DNA of 8,771 bases from an uncultured Lachnospiraceae bacterium (GCA_902489925.1 CABUBX010000089.1:1-8771); one strand, 5' to 3'. Positions 1 through 7,441 are shown, numbered from the stretch's first letter. Notes: generated by a model not told the origin, from the letters alone. Translations and numbers: made by a program.

Positions 1-1
1 T

Positions 2-472
2 AAAAAATCAACACTTGATATTGTCAAACTGCTGCAGCAGGAGATTGACGAATTTTATCCAAGTTTTTCGGATAATGATTTAAAGTGCGAATTTAACACA
101 GACAACACCTCCTATATGATTTGCGCTGACGGTATGCTTATTGCAAGAGCTTTTGAAAATCTAATCGGCAATGCCATTAAATACGGCCGCACCGGAAAAA
201 TTATTAAAATTGACATTTCAGGCTCAGAAAACAAAGTCAAAGTTGCTATCACCAATTATGGCAACGTCATTCCCGAATCCGATATACCTTTTATTTTTGA
301 CCAGTTTTACCGTGTTGATACTTCAAGAAATGAGGAAACCGGAGGCACAGGACTTGGCCTTTCCATAACAAAAGCAATTATTGAAGAACACCAAGGAAGT
401 ATCAGTGCCAAAAGCTCTCTTTCCGGCACTGTTTTTGAAGTAATTCTCGACACTACTAACAAGGAAGATTGA
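2..472 (+). CDS. Sensor histidine kinase, C-terminal catalytic domain (partial, 5' end outside window)
   Basis: The reading frame is open from the window edge, so the N-terminal sensor, membrane segments and phospho-accepting histidine are missing. The 156 visible residues form a HATPase_c ATP-binding domain, the part of a two-component kinase that phosphorylates its own histidine. An N-box (ENLIGNAIKYG) lies at 155-187, a G1-like box (TNYGNVIP) at 251-274, an F-box (FIFDQFYRVD) around 287-316, and the G2 box (GGTGLGLSI) at 341-367. G1 has Asn-Tyr-Gly where classical kinases have Asp-x-Gly; this, with the FYR and TGGTGLGL segments, is typical of the VanS-like kinase group. The next gene starts 5 nt after the stop, so the kinase probably belongs to the downstream ABC operon and may sense the same stress. 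A response-regulator gene is expected upstream but cannot be seen. The family call is firm; the stimulus is unknown. Confidence 0.92.
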   Translation, partial: KKSTLDIVKLLQQEIDEFYPSFSDNDLKCEFNTDNTSYMICADGMLIARAFENLIGNAIKYGRTGKIIKIDISGSENKVKVAITNYGNVIPESDIPFIFDQFYRVDTSRNEETGGTGLGLSITKAIIEEHQGSISAKSSLSGTVFEVILDTTNKED

Positions 473-477
473 TAACG

Positions 478-2886
478 ATGTTAAAAAATAAAACATACAA
501 TATTCTGTGGACATTTTGTCTTATTTTAACAATATGCTTTATAATCAACCGTCCGTCTTTAGCCGCCGAGCCGCCGCATGATTTTTCCATGTCGGTTTCA
601 TACGGTTATGACAATTACCAAAAAAATGACCGGGACATGCCTGTATGGGTTCGCTTTACAAACAGGGGGGCTGCTTTTGCCGGTGAATTAAAACTCAGTA
701 TTAATGACGGAACTTTTGCCGGTCTGACATTTTCGCAGCACATTTCCGTTCTTTCTAATTCAGAGGAAGAATTTGTTTTTTACACCCCCTGTCTTGAAGC
801 ATACACAGAGATTACACTCACACTGACAGACGAGGAATCCAAGGAAGTCACCGAGCTTACCGAAAAAACATTAAACAAAATCACCGGCGATATTTTAAGC
901 GAGAATTATAAAAAGACTGCCGAACTGACAGATGAGCTTGTCTTTTCTTCTCCGGTTGATGCTTCTTATGTGCCTGTGCGCAGCGTCAATCTTTCCGGGC
1001 ACAAACTTCCCGAAAGTGAAGAAGGCTACAACGGTCTTGATATTATCCTCGTCAACCGTTTTGATGCTTCTTATATGACTGAAACTCAGGCAAAAGCCTT
1101 AAAAAACTGGATAAAAAACGGCGGTATTCTTTTGACGGGCACTGCCGCAGATATGTCTGTTTTCTTTGAAAAGCTTGAGCTTTCACCGCAAAAAGCCGAC
1201 AGCACCCAAACAATCTATACAGACTTTGGGGCTGACTACCAAACTTATATCCACCTTGAGGCGCCGAATATTTCGTCCGATATTTTAAGCAATGTAAAGG
1301 CCATCTCTATTGATGTGGATAATTTGTATGCCTCCCCGGACAATCCTTTTATTAATAAAGAATTTTATCAAAAGCTTGATTTGGAAAACGGCCGGATTAT
1401 TGTTTCAAAATTTGATTTTACATCCGAAACTTTTACGAATTTTGGCGCATGCAATTATGTTTTGCAACAAATGCTCGCCGAGAACATTAACCATACAGAC
1501 TGGGCACATTTTTCAAATTACTCCGATAATTTCAGAAATGTTTGGTCCTCCCAGTCACTTTTGCTGAATACACTCTATAAAAAAGTTCCTGGCTACGGCA
1601 AATACATGCTTATTTTATTTGTTTATATTTTAATTATCGGACCTGTGCTTTACATCATCCTAAAGAAGATTGACAGACGCTATTTATTGTGGATTACAGT
1701 ACCGCTTACAACAATTATTTTTACTGTCATTATTTTTGCTGTCGGAAAGGATACACGACATACCTCGCCGTTCATTAACTATGCATCATTTATCGACGGA
1801 GACAGTGACGAAATCTCCGAGGATACGCTTTATTCTGTCACCTTGCCGGATAAAGAAAACTACAGCCAGCATATCATTGATGACTATACAGTGCGCCCTG
1901 TAAACAATAATTATTCAGACACATACTCTGTGTGGAACAGAGCTTTTGGCAGATATTTTAATAATGAGAACAACAACAACGGGCTGTCCTATATTTCAGA
2001 CCCTGAGGGCGGCACAAATATTGCGGTTGACAATGATGTTCTTTTTTCAACAAGATTTTTCAATCTTCATAAGCCCGACATGGATTTTTCAGGTATCGAA
2101 GAAAATATCGCTTACAAAGACGGTTATTACACCGGCACAATAAACAACACAACCGATTATAACCTTCACAATGCCTGCCTTATCATTTCCGGTCAAATTT
2201 ATTCTCTCGGCAATATTAATGCTCACACTCAAATCAGCTTTCATTTAAGGGTAAAAGATGTCGCCGATTTAGAAAAAATAGAACAGGATATCATGAAGGC
2301 TCCGAATATTTCCAAAGAGCGCAAAAACACAGGCGAGGCATTAGTTAAAACAAATATGTTTTTTCAGTTTATCAGCAATACTTATGCCAACGGTTATCAA
2401 TCCAATGGTTATCCGTACCTGATTGGCTATATGCCGGATTACAGACCGAATGCTTTTGACAATACAGACATTCCTGTTACCGGCATGACATTATTCCATA
2501 AAAAAATGTCAATCCATTACCAAGACGGCAGCGCTATGTATATCCCGGATATCTCACAGCTTATGTCTGTGCAGGCCGGCGAAGTCTACGGCCTGTCCAG
2601 AGAAATATATTCCCAGGAAGTCATAGCCGGTATTGACTTTGATAACCGCTTTATGCCCGAAAAGCTTCAACTCATATCCGGCAACGAAAATATACTCATT
2701 TATGCCTATAACTACACAAACAAAGTTTATGACCCTCTGTTTTTAGAATCAACAATATGTGAAACCAATGGCAGGGATTATTTCGATGAAAACAAAATTT
2801 TGCAGCTTAAATTTGTACAAAAAGTACCTTATACAAATGAGCCGTATAAGCTTCCGGTAATTTCTGCTGCGGGGAAGGTGAACTAA
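478..2886 (+). CDS. Large exported membrane-anchored protein of an ABC transporter operon, function unknown
   Basis: I do not recognise a named gene. The 802-residue product starts with a signal peptide: Lys near the N-terminus, a hydrophobic core at about residues 8-25, and a possible cleavage site after SLAA (about 27-30). A beta-rich ectodomain follows (about 31-110). Next comes a stretch around 184-225 (YNGLDIILVNR, then KNWIKNGGILLTG) that resembles the glutamine-amidotransferase-like fold of DUF4350/GldG-type proteins. Two membrane helices (about 375-396 and 402-424) flank a positive loop, KKIDRR, predicted to be cytoplasmic. A second ectodomain of about 375 residues ends the protein, with an Asn-rich patch near 490-505. 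Both large domains should therefore face outward. The stop directly abuts the ABC ATPase start, suggesting a partner or accessory subunit of that transporter. The ATG at 478 is preferred over an in-frame TTG at 469 because AAGGAAG (461-467) is correctly spaced only from the ATG. Confidence 0.8.
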   Translation: MLKNKTYNILWTFCLILTICFIINRPSLAAEPPHDFSMSVSYGYDNYQKNDRDMPVWVRFTNRGAAFAGELKLSINDGTFAGLTFSQHISVLSNSEEEFVFYTPCLEAYTEITLTLTDEESKEVTELTEKTLNKITGDILSENYKKTAELTDELVFSSPVDASYVPVRSVNLSGHKLPESEEGYNGLDIILVNRFDASYMTETQAKALKNWIKNGGILLTGTAADMSVFFEKLELSPQKADSTQTIYTDFGADYQTYIHLEAPNISSDILSNVKAISIDVDNLYASPDNPFINKEFYQKLDLENGRIIVSKFDFTSETFTNFGACNYVLQQMLAENINHTDWAHFSNYSDNFRNVWSSQSLLLNTLYKKVPGYGKYMLILFVYILIIGPVLYIILKKIDRRYLLWITVPLTTIIFTVIIFAVGKDTRHTSPFINYASFIDGDSDEISEDTLYSVTLPDKENYSQHIIDDYTVRPVNNNYSDTYSVWNRAFGRYFNNENNNNGLSYISDPEGGTNIAVDNDVLFSTRFFNLHKPDMDFSGIEENIAYKDGYYTGTINNTTDYNLHNACLIISGQIYSLGNINAHTQISFHLRVKDVADLEKIEQDIMKAPNISKERKNTGEALVKTNMFFQFISNTYANGYQSNGYPYLIGYMPDYRPNAFDNTDIPVTGMTLFHKKMSIHYQDGSAMYIPDISQLMSVQAGEVYGLSREIYSQEVIAGIDFDNRFMPEKLQLISGNENILIYAYNYTNKVYDPLFLESTICETNGRDYFDENKILQLKFVQKVPYTNEPYKLPVISAAGKVN

Positions 2887-3828
2887 ATGCTCGTCATTGA
2901 TAACTTAACCAAATATTACGGCGATTTCTGCGCACTGGACCACATAAGCATGCATATTGCAAAAGGCGATTTATTCGGCTTTGTCGGTCCAAACGGCGCA
3001 GGAAAGACAACAACGCTCAAAATCTTGTCCGGATTGATTCGCCCTGACGAGGGCACAGTCATGATGGACGGGAAAAATCTTTTGACAGATATTAAAAAGC
3101 TGAAATCCGATATCGGCTATATGCCGGATTTTTTCGGCACATATGACAATCTTAAAGTCATAGAATATATGCGATTTTTTGCGTCTATTTACCGGCTTGA
3201 CGGTCTTCGCGCCGATGCCGTGATTGAAAGACTTCTAAAGCTCGTTCATATGGAAGACCGGAAAAATCAGTATGTCGATGAGCTTTCCCGCGGGTTAAAG
3301 CAAAAGCTTTGTCTTGCCCGATGCCTGATTCATAATCCAAAGCTTCTTATTCTTGATGAACCGTCCTCAGGACTTGACCCTGCAGCGCGCATTGAAGTGA
3401 GAGAGATACTAAAAAAGCTTTGCAATGACGGAAAAACAATTATCATCAGCTCGCATATTTTATCAGAGCTTGCCGAAATGTGTACCCACCTCGGTATTAT
3501 TCAAAACGGCCGTATAATTGCCAATAACACCGTCACTGCCATTATGGACTTGCAAAATGCCTCGAAGCCGTTGATTATCACCGTCTGTGATAAAATAGAA
3601 GAAGCTGTGAAGCTTTGCCGTATTCAAAACTATGTGGAAAATTTATCCCATACCGAAAATGAAATTCGACTCAGTTTTTCCGGTACTGCCGAGGAGGCTG
3701 CCTCGCTTTTAAGTGTCCTTGTTGCAGCCGGCATACCGGTATGCGGTTTCAAAAAAGAAACGACAAGTCTTGAATCTTTATTTATACGTCTTACTGAGCA
3801 TAAGGAGGTGGATGCCGGTGAACCTTAA
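2887..3828 (+). CDS. ABC transporter ATP-binding protein (ABC-2 type)
   Basis: This 313-residue cytoplasmic ATPase should power the permease encoded next. Walker A (GPNGAGKTT) is at residues 34-42, the signature LSRGLKQ at 133-139, Walker B LLILDEP with D157 and catalytic E158, the D-loop SGLDP just after, and the switch histidine H190 in IIISSH. The Q-loop position reads GYMPDFFG, with Asp81 where Gln is usual, and the signature has Arg in place of the first Gly of the LSGG core. I recall both changes in Firmicute ABC-2 ATPases, so they do not suggest loss of activity. Residues from about 225 form a C-terminal extension typical of drug- or lipid-type ABC-2 ATPases. The ATG directly follows the upstream TAA, with GGGGAAGG (2871-2878) as ribosome binding site. 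The substrate is unknown. Confidence 0.95.
   Translation: MLVIDNLTKYYGDFCALDHISMHIAKGDLFGFVGPNGAGKTTTLKILSGLIRPDEGTVMMDGKNLLTDIKKLKSDIGYMPDFFGTYDNLKVIEYMRFFASIYRLDGLRADAVIERLLKLVHMEDRKNQYVDELSRGLKQKLCLARCLIHNPKLLILDEPSSGLDPAARIEVREILKKLCNDGKTIIISSHILSELAEMCTHLGIIQNGRIIANNTVTAIMDLQNASKPLIITVCDKIEEAVKLCRIQNYVENLSHTENEIRLSFSGTAEEAASLLSVLVAAGIPVCGFKKETTSLESLFIRLTEHKEVDAGEP
3802..3810 (+). promoter_or_regulatory. Ribosome binding site for the permease gene, inside the ATPase gene
   Basis: AAGGAGGTG is a near-perfect Shine-Dalgarno. It lies 1 nt from an in-frame ATG at 3812, too close to serve it, and 7 nt from the GTG at 3818. It therefore selects GTG as the start. It sits within the last codons of the ATPase gene, which suggests translational coupling. 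Confidence 0.8.
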
Positions 3829-4720
3829 AGTAAAGCCAAGGTTAAATCCAATCTATAAAAAAGAGATTAAGCAAAGTGTCCGTTCTGTAAAAATGCCGCT
3901 TTTTCTTGTATTATTCAACTCGGTGCTGGCAGTCATCGGCCTTATTGCCTTTTATATCACAAATGAACAGGTGAAGCTGACAGGCAATATTGATTACAGA
4001 GCCAATATTTATTTATATATTTTTATGGTCTCGATTGAATTTGCATTGCTTATTTTCATTATTCCGGCCATGGCCTCAGGGCTTATATCAGGAGAGCGCG
4101 AACGTCAGACATTGGATATCCTTTTGACCTCCATGCTGACGCCGAGGCAGATTATAACAGGAAAGCTGCTCTCTGTCATAGGAAGCATCTCCCTGATACT
4201 GTTTTCGGGACTTCCCGTACTTGCATTAGCTTTTATCTATGGAGGCGTCAATGCGCCGGATATGCTTTTAACAGCGCTTTATCTTGTCTTTTCAGCCTCT
4301 TTTTTAGGCACCATCGGCATATTTTGTTCAGCTGCCGTAAAAAAGACAACCTTTGCCACTGTACTGACCTATGGCATAGAATTTGCATTATTTGTTGTCC
4401 CTATCATCGTTGTTTTTTTTGCAAGACAAATCCGTTTTGCCCAGACAGCACAGCAGGACGGTACAATCGGCATCATCGCAATTATTTTGTTAATCAATCC
4501 GGCTGTCACGTTTTTTAATATATTATTTAATCAGGCCGGTGCGATTACTTTTTTGGATGAAGCCTTTATGAAATTGGGGTTAAATCATTTTATCGCTGAA
4601 AATTACATTATCATCAGTCTGCTTACCCAGTTAGCTTTGACAATAATATTTATATGGTTATCCATAATCTATGTCCGCCGCCACGGAGAAATCAGACGCA
4701 AAAGGAGAGAAAAAAATTGA
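3818..4720 (+). CDS. ABC-2-type transporter permease
   Basis: This 300-residue polytopic membrane protein should form the transport path driven by the ATPase encoded just before it. Hydrophobic segments fall at about residues 27-47, 65-90, 114-141, 149-173, 180-202, 216-236 and 263-286, so six or seven helices are likely. Between the second and third lies SGERERQTLDILLTS (91-105), the cytoplasmic loop typical of ABC-2 permeases of the NosY/GldF kind, followed by TPRQIITGKLL. The tail is strongly basic (RRHGEIRRKRREK), which puts the C-terminus inside. The GTG start is chosen from the well-spaced AAGGAGGTG at 3802-3810; a longer frame back to 3713 would run far into the ATPase gene and has no transporter-like sequence. 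It overlaps the ATPase gene by 11 bp and the next gene by 4 bp. Confidence 0.92.
   Translation: MNLKVKPRLNPIYKKEIKQSVRSVKMPLFLVLFNSVLAVIGLIAFYITNEQVKLTGNIDYRANIYLYIFMVSIEFALLIFIIPAMASGLISGERERQTLDILLTSMLTPRQIITGKLLSVIGSISLILFSGLPVLALAFIYGGVNAPDMLLTALYLVFSASFLGTIGIFCSAAVKKTTFATVLTYGIEFALFVVPIIVVFFARQIRFAQTAQQDGTIGIIAIILLINPAVTFFNILFNQAGAITFLDEAFMKLGLNHFIAENYIIISLLTQLALTIIFIWLSIIYVRRHGEIRRKRREKN
4701..4707 (+). promoter_or_regulatory. Ribosome binding site setting the TTG start of the CPBP gene
   Basis: AAAGGAG lies 9 nt before the TTG at 4717, which overlaps the permease stop as TTGA. This placement favours TTG over the in-frame ATG at 4654, which would put 21 unrelated basic residues in front of the protein. 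Confidence 0.75.
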
Positions 4721-5553
4721 AGCAAGAATCAGGAATATCTAAAATATGGCGGTTGTTTTATCCGATGCTTACAGCAATGGGTATTCAGCTTGTCATATCT
4801 TCAATTGCAGGGATGATTCTGTCTGCAATGGTACTGGTAAACACTGCACCATTAAACGAAACAACCATGTTTACCGCCCTTATGGAGGCATCCGTAAAGT
4901 ATGCCGTCCTTATCACCGGCATTTCATGCCTTTTTACAATTCCCTTATCCCTTTTGTTTTATAAAAGGGATTTAAAGCTGAATAAAATCAATCCGCCAAA
5001 ACATACTGTTCCGGCTTATTGCTGGCCGCTTCTTATTATCACAGGTATTCTTACATGCATCGGCAGCAACATTATTATAACGATATCTCAGCTTGACCTT
5101 TATTTTTCAAGCTATGAACAAGTTTCCGAGCAGCTTTATTCCGGTAATTTTATTGTTCAGCTTATTGTCATCGGTTTTATCGCACCGATTTCCGAGGAAT
5201 TAATTTTCAGAGGGCTTATCTACAACAGAGCCAAGGCTTATTTCGGCACTATTTATGCTGTCATTGTTTCCTCTCTAATTTTTGCTTTCTATCACGGAAA
5301 CGCCATACAATTTATTTACGCCTTAATCATCGGCCTTATGATGGCTTATATCTACGAAAAATTCGGCACCCTTATGGCACCGGTAATTTTCCATATTTGC
5401 TGCAACCTGCCTGCCCTTATTTTGCAGCAAATGCACATAACCATTAACTCCTTATACACAGCAGCTTATATTGCCACAGGATGTACGGCAGCTGTTGTCA
5501 TCTTGTTCTTTATTATGCATAAAATATTAAAATCACAGTCAAATAAACAGTGA
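4717..5553 (+). CDS. CPBP family intramembrane protein (Abi/CAAX protease-like)
   Basis: This 278-residue integral membrane protein has all three conserved motifs of the CPBP family (Pfam Abi, type II CAAX endopeptidase-like). They are EELIFR with E160, E161 and R165; FAFYH with F189 and H193; and HICCN with H226 and N230. These residues form the glutamate/histidine active site in the membrane in characterised relatives such as Rce1, so the protein looks catalytically intact. Hydrophobic segments are near 17-41, 61-82, 100-125, 145-158, 172-190, 197-215, 218-238 and 247-268. It is the last gene of the ABC set and overlaps the permease by 4 bp. Bacterial members are linked to peptide maturation, bacteriocin self-immunity or processing of membrane proteins; which applies here cannot be read from sequence. 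No small bacteriocin-like gene is visible nearby. Confidence 0.92.
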   Translation: MKQESGISKIWRLFYPMLTAMGIQLVISSIAGMILSAMVLVNTAPLNETTMFTALMEASVKYAVLITGISCLFTIPLSLLFYKRDLKLNKINPPKHTVPAYCWPLLIITGILTCIGSNIIITISQLDLYFSSYEQVSEQLYSGNFIVQLIVIGFIAPISEELIFRGLIYNRAKAYFGTIYAVIVSSLIFAFYHGNAIQFIYALIIGLMMAYIYEKFGTLMAPVIFHICCNLPALILQQMHITINSLYTAAYIATGCTAAVVILFFIMHKILKSQSNKQ

Positions 5554-5604
5554 CGCATACATAAAGCAGTCGGGGTATGTCGAAAGATTTATAGCTGCCG
5601 GCCA

Positions 5605-5633
5605 TTGACAAACTTTAGGAAATCGTGTAATAT
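5605..5633 (+). promoter_or_regulatory. Predicted sigma-A-type promoter of recA
   Basis: A perfect -35 TTGACA (5605-5610) is followed after 17 nt by TAATAT (5628-5633). TGTAAT (5626) or TATAAA (5631) could also act as the -10, with less usual spacing. Transcription would start near 5640. It lies in the 139-nt gap between the CPBP gene and recA, where no intrinsic terminator is visible, so some read-through from upstream is possible. Confidence 0.7.
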
Positions 5634-5648
5634 AAATTTAAGTTTATA

Positions 5649-5660
5649 GAACAGCTGTTC
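5649..5660 (+). promoter_or_regulatory. LexA operator (SOS box) of recA
   Basis: GAACAGCTGTTC is a perfect 12-bp palindrome with the GAAC-N4-GTTC core of the Gram-positive LexA/DinR box. With its flanks it matches the Bacillus-type optimum CGAACATATGTTCG at 11 of 14 positions. It lies about 15 nt past the -10, near +10 to +21 of the predicted transcript, where bound LexA could block initiation or early elongation. This predicts that recA, and recX with it, is induced by DNA damage. Confidence 0.88.
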
Positions 5661-5692
5661 GATAGCATAAGAAAGTATGAGGATGAACGTAT

Positions 5693-6784
5693 ATGGAAAA
5701 AAACACACCAAAAACAGACAGTATGGTGCCAAACAGTGAAAAACTAAAGGCACTTGATGCCGCATTGTCAAAAATAGAGAAAGACTTCGGAAAAGGCTCT
5801 GTGATGAAGCTTGGCGATAAAGGTACATCAATGGATGTTGAAACCGTGCCTACAGGCGCTTTAAGCTTAGACCTTGCACTTGGTCTTGGCGGTGTCCCTA
5901 AAGGACGTATCATTGAGATTTACGGTCCCGAATCTTCAGGTAAGACAACAGTCACACTGCACATGGTTGCAGAAGTACAAAAAAGAGGCGGTATTGCCGG
6001 CTTTATTGATGCTGAGCATGCACTTGACCCGGTTTATGCCAAGAACATCGGCGTAGACATCGAAAACCTCTACATATCCCAGCCGGATAACGGAGAACAG
6101 GCATTAGAAATCACAGAGACGATGGTGCGCTCAGGCGCCATTGATATCATTGTCGTTGACTCTGTTGCGGCACTTGTACCAAAAGCAGAAATCGAAGGCG
6201 ATATGGGTGATTCCCATGTAGGACTTCAGGCACGCCTTATGTCCCAGGCATTAAGGAAGCTGACTGCCGTCATCAGTAAGTCCAACTGTATTGTAATCTT
6301 CATTAACCAGCTTCGTGAAAAAGTCGGTGTGATGTTCGGTAATCCTGAGACAACCACCGGCGGTCGTGCACTGAAGTTTTATTCCTCCGTCCGTATGGAT
6401 ATTCGAAGAATTGAAGCCTTAAAGCAAGGCGGTGAGATTGTCGGAAACCGTACCCGCGTCAAGGTTGTAAAGAATAAGATTGCACCGCCTTTCAGGGAAG
6501 CCGAATTTGACATTATGTTCGGAAAAGGTATTTCCAAAGAGGGAGATGTCCTTGACCTTGCGGCCAATGTCGGCATTGTCAATAAAAGCGGGGCATGGTA
6601 CTCCTACAACAACAGCAAAATCGGACAGGGCCGTGAAAATACAAAGCAGTATTTAATCGAGCATCCTGAAATTCTCTCTGAGTTAGACCATAAGGTTCGC
6701 GTTTACTATGGCCTTGAAGCTGATGAGACAGCTGCTGCCTCTAACGCTGACCAGGCAGACCAAGTATTTTCTGACGGGGAATAA
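5693..6784 (+). CDS. recA: Recombinase RecA
   Basis: RecA forms filaments on single-stranded DNA, carries out strand exchange in recombinational repair, and triggers LexA self-cleavage. The 363-residue product has Walker A GPESSGKTT at residues 78-86, the catalytic Glu of DAEHALDP at 108, Walker B IIVVD ending at D156, the L1 region EGDMGDSHVGLQARLM, and the L2 region REKVGVMFGNPETTTGG. The tail is acidic and low in complexity (ADETAAASNADQADQ), as is common. Compared with E. coli RecA, the core is shifted by 12 residues because of a longer N-terminus. The ATG at 5693 is supported by GAGGA (5679-5683) 9 nt upstream; the internal ATG at 5723 has no ribosome binding site. The gene has its own promoter and LexA box and is followed 3 nt later by recX. 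Confidence 0.99.
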   Translation: MEKNTPKTDSMVPNSEKLKALDAALSKIEKDFGKGSVMKLGDKGTSMDVETVPTGALSLDLALGLGGVPKGRIIEIYGPESSGKTTVTLHMVAEVQKRGGIAGFIDAEHALDPVYAKNIGVDIENLYISQPDNGEQALEITETMVRSGAIDIIVVDSVAALVPKAEIEGDMGDSHVGLQARLMSQALRKLTAVISKSNCIVIFINQLREKVGVMFGNPETTTGGRALKFYSSVRMDIRRIEALKQGGEIVGNRTRVKVVKNKIAPPFREAEFDIMFGKGISKEGDVLDLAANVGIVNKSGAWYSYNNSKIGQGRENTKQYLIEHPEILSELDHKVRVYYGLEADETAAASNADQADQVFSDGE

Positions 6785-6787
6785 TTT

Positions 6788-7405
6788 ATGATAATTACTG
6801 ACTTAGAACCACTGACAAAGACAAAGGTTAAAGTCTTTATTGACGAAGCCTTTGCCTTTGTGCTCACTAAAGCCGATTTAAACAGTTTGGGGCTTTTAAA
6901 GGGCAGCTTTATTGAAGAAGACCTCTACATCTATATTACAGATGAGCTGCTTTTAAAACGCGCAAAATTAAAGGCACTGAATCTTTTAAAAGCGAGAGAT
7001 TATACTGAGTCAGGACTTCGTGATAAGCTAAAGGCGGATGGTTATCCGCCTTTCTTAATTGACAAGACCATTGACTATGTAAAATCCTATAACTATATTA
7101 ATGATGCACGTTTTATAGAAAATTTCTGCCGGCTGAATAAAGACACGATGAGCCGCCAGATGCTTATTTTTAAGCTGCGTCAAAAGGGAATTTCTTCAGA
7201 GCTTATTAACGACTATATGTCTCAATTAGAAATTGACAGTAAGCCTCAGATACTCCGTCTGATTCAAGGCAAATGCGGCAGCGACATACCTGCTTACCTG
7301 TCAGACAATAAGAATCGTCAGAAAATTACCGCCTTTTTGCTGCGCAAGGGCTACAGTTACAGTGAAATTAAAGAGGCTGTAAAAGCAGCCGAGGAAAATA
7401 TCTGA
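6788..7405 (+). CDS. recX: Regulatory protein RecX
   Basis: RecX binds RecA filaments and modulates, usually limits, their growth and activity. The 205-residue product has a short beta-type N-terminus (KVKVFIDEAFAFVL, residues 13-26). Three-helix repeats follow: about 58-105 (ALNLLKARDYTESGLRDKL), 106-150 (NDARFIENFCRL, then KLRQKGISSELI), and 155-203, where KITAFLLRKGYSYSEIKEAV matches the usual end of the family. Length and repeat layout are normal for Firmicute RecX. It starts 3 nt after the recA stop, with GGGGA at 6777-6781 as ribosome binding site, so it should be transcribed from the recA promoter and share its LexA control. The family call rests on the pattern together with this position, which is the standard one. 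Confidence 0.94.
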   Translation: MIITDLEPLTKTKVKVFIDEAFAFVLTKADLNSLGLLKGSFIEEDLYIYITDELLLKRAKLKALNLLKARDYTESGLRDKLKADGYPPFLIDKTIDYVKSYNYINDARFIENFCRLNKDTMSRQMLIFKLRQKGISSELINDYMSQLEIDSKPQILRLIQGKCGSDIPAYLSDNKNRQKITAFLLRKGYSYSEIKEAVKAAEENI

Positions 7406-7412
7406 AATTTAC

Positions 7413-7441
7413 TTGACATAAGTTATAAAAAAGTATAAAAT
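7413..7441 (+). promoter_or_regulatory. Predicted promoter of rny
   Basis: A perfect -35 TTGACA (7413-7418) begins 7 nt after the recX stop. The -10 lies in TATAAAAT (7434-7441): TAAAAT gives a 17-nt spacer and TATAAA a 15-nt one. The start would be near 7447, leaving a leader of about 60 nt. No LexA box is visible, so rny appears to be expressed independently of the SOS-controlled recA-recX pair, although read-through is possible because no terminator follows recX. Confidence 0.65.

Noticed and set aside
469..471. TTG start for the 802-residue protein overlapping the kinase stop
   Set aside because: The AAGGAAG site ends 1 nt before it, too close for use. The ATG at 478 has normal spacing.
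1310..2143. Three + strand frames in another phase inside the 802-residue gene
   Set aside because: They are out-of-frame shadows of a continuous gene and lack ribosome binding sites and sensible composition.
5555..5580. Possible terminator hairpin (GCATAC with GTATGT) after the CPBP gene
   Set aside because: The stem is only 5 bp plus one wobble, the loop is 14 nt, and no T-tract follows.
5589..5913. - strand open frames across the recA promoter and 5' end
   Set aside because: They run through the promoter, the LexA box and the recA N-terminus, and the products look like no known protein.
6379..6582. - strand frame inside recA
   Set aside because: It is antisense to the conserved RecA core, with no ribosome binding site or family resemblance.
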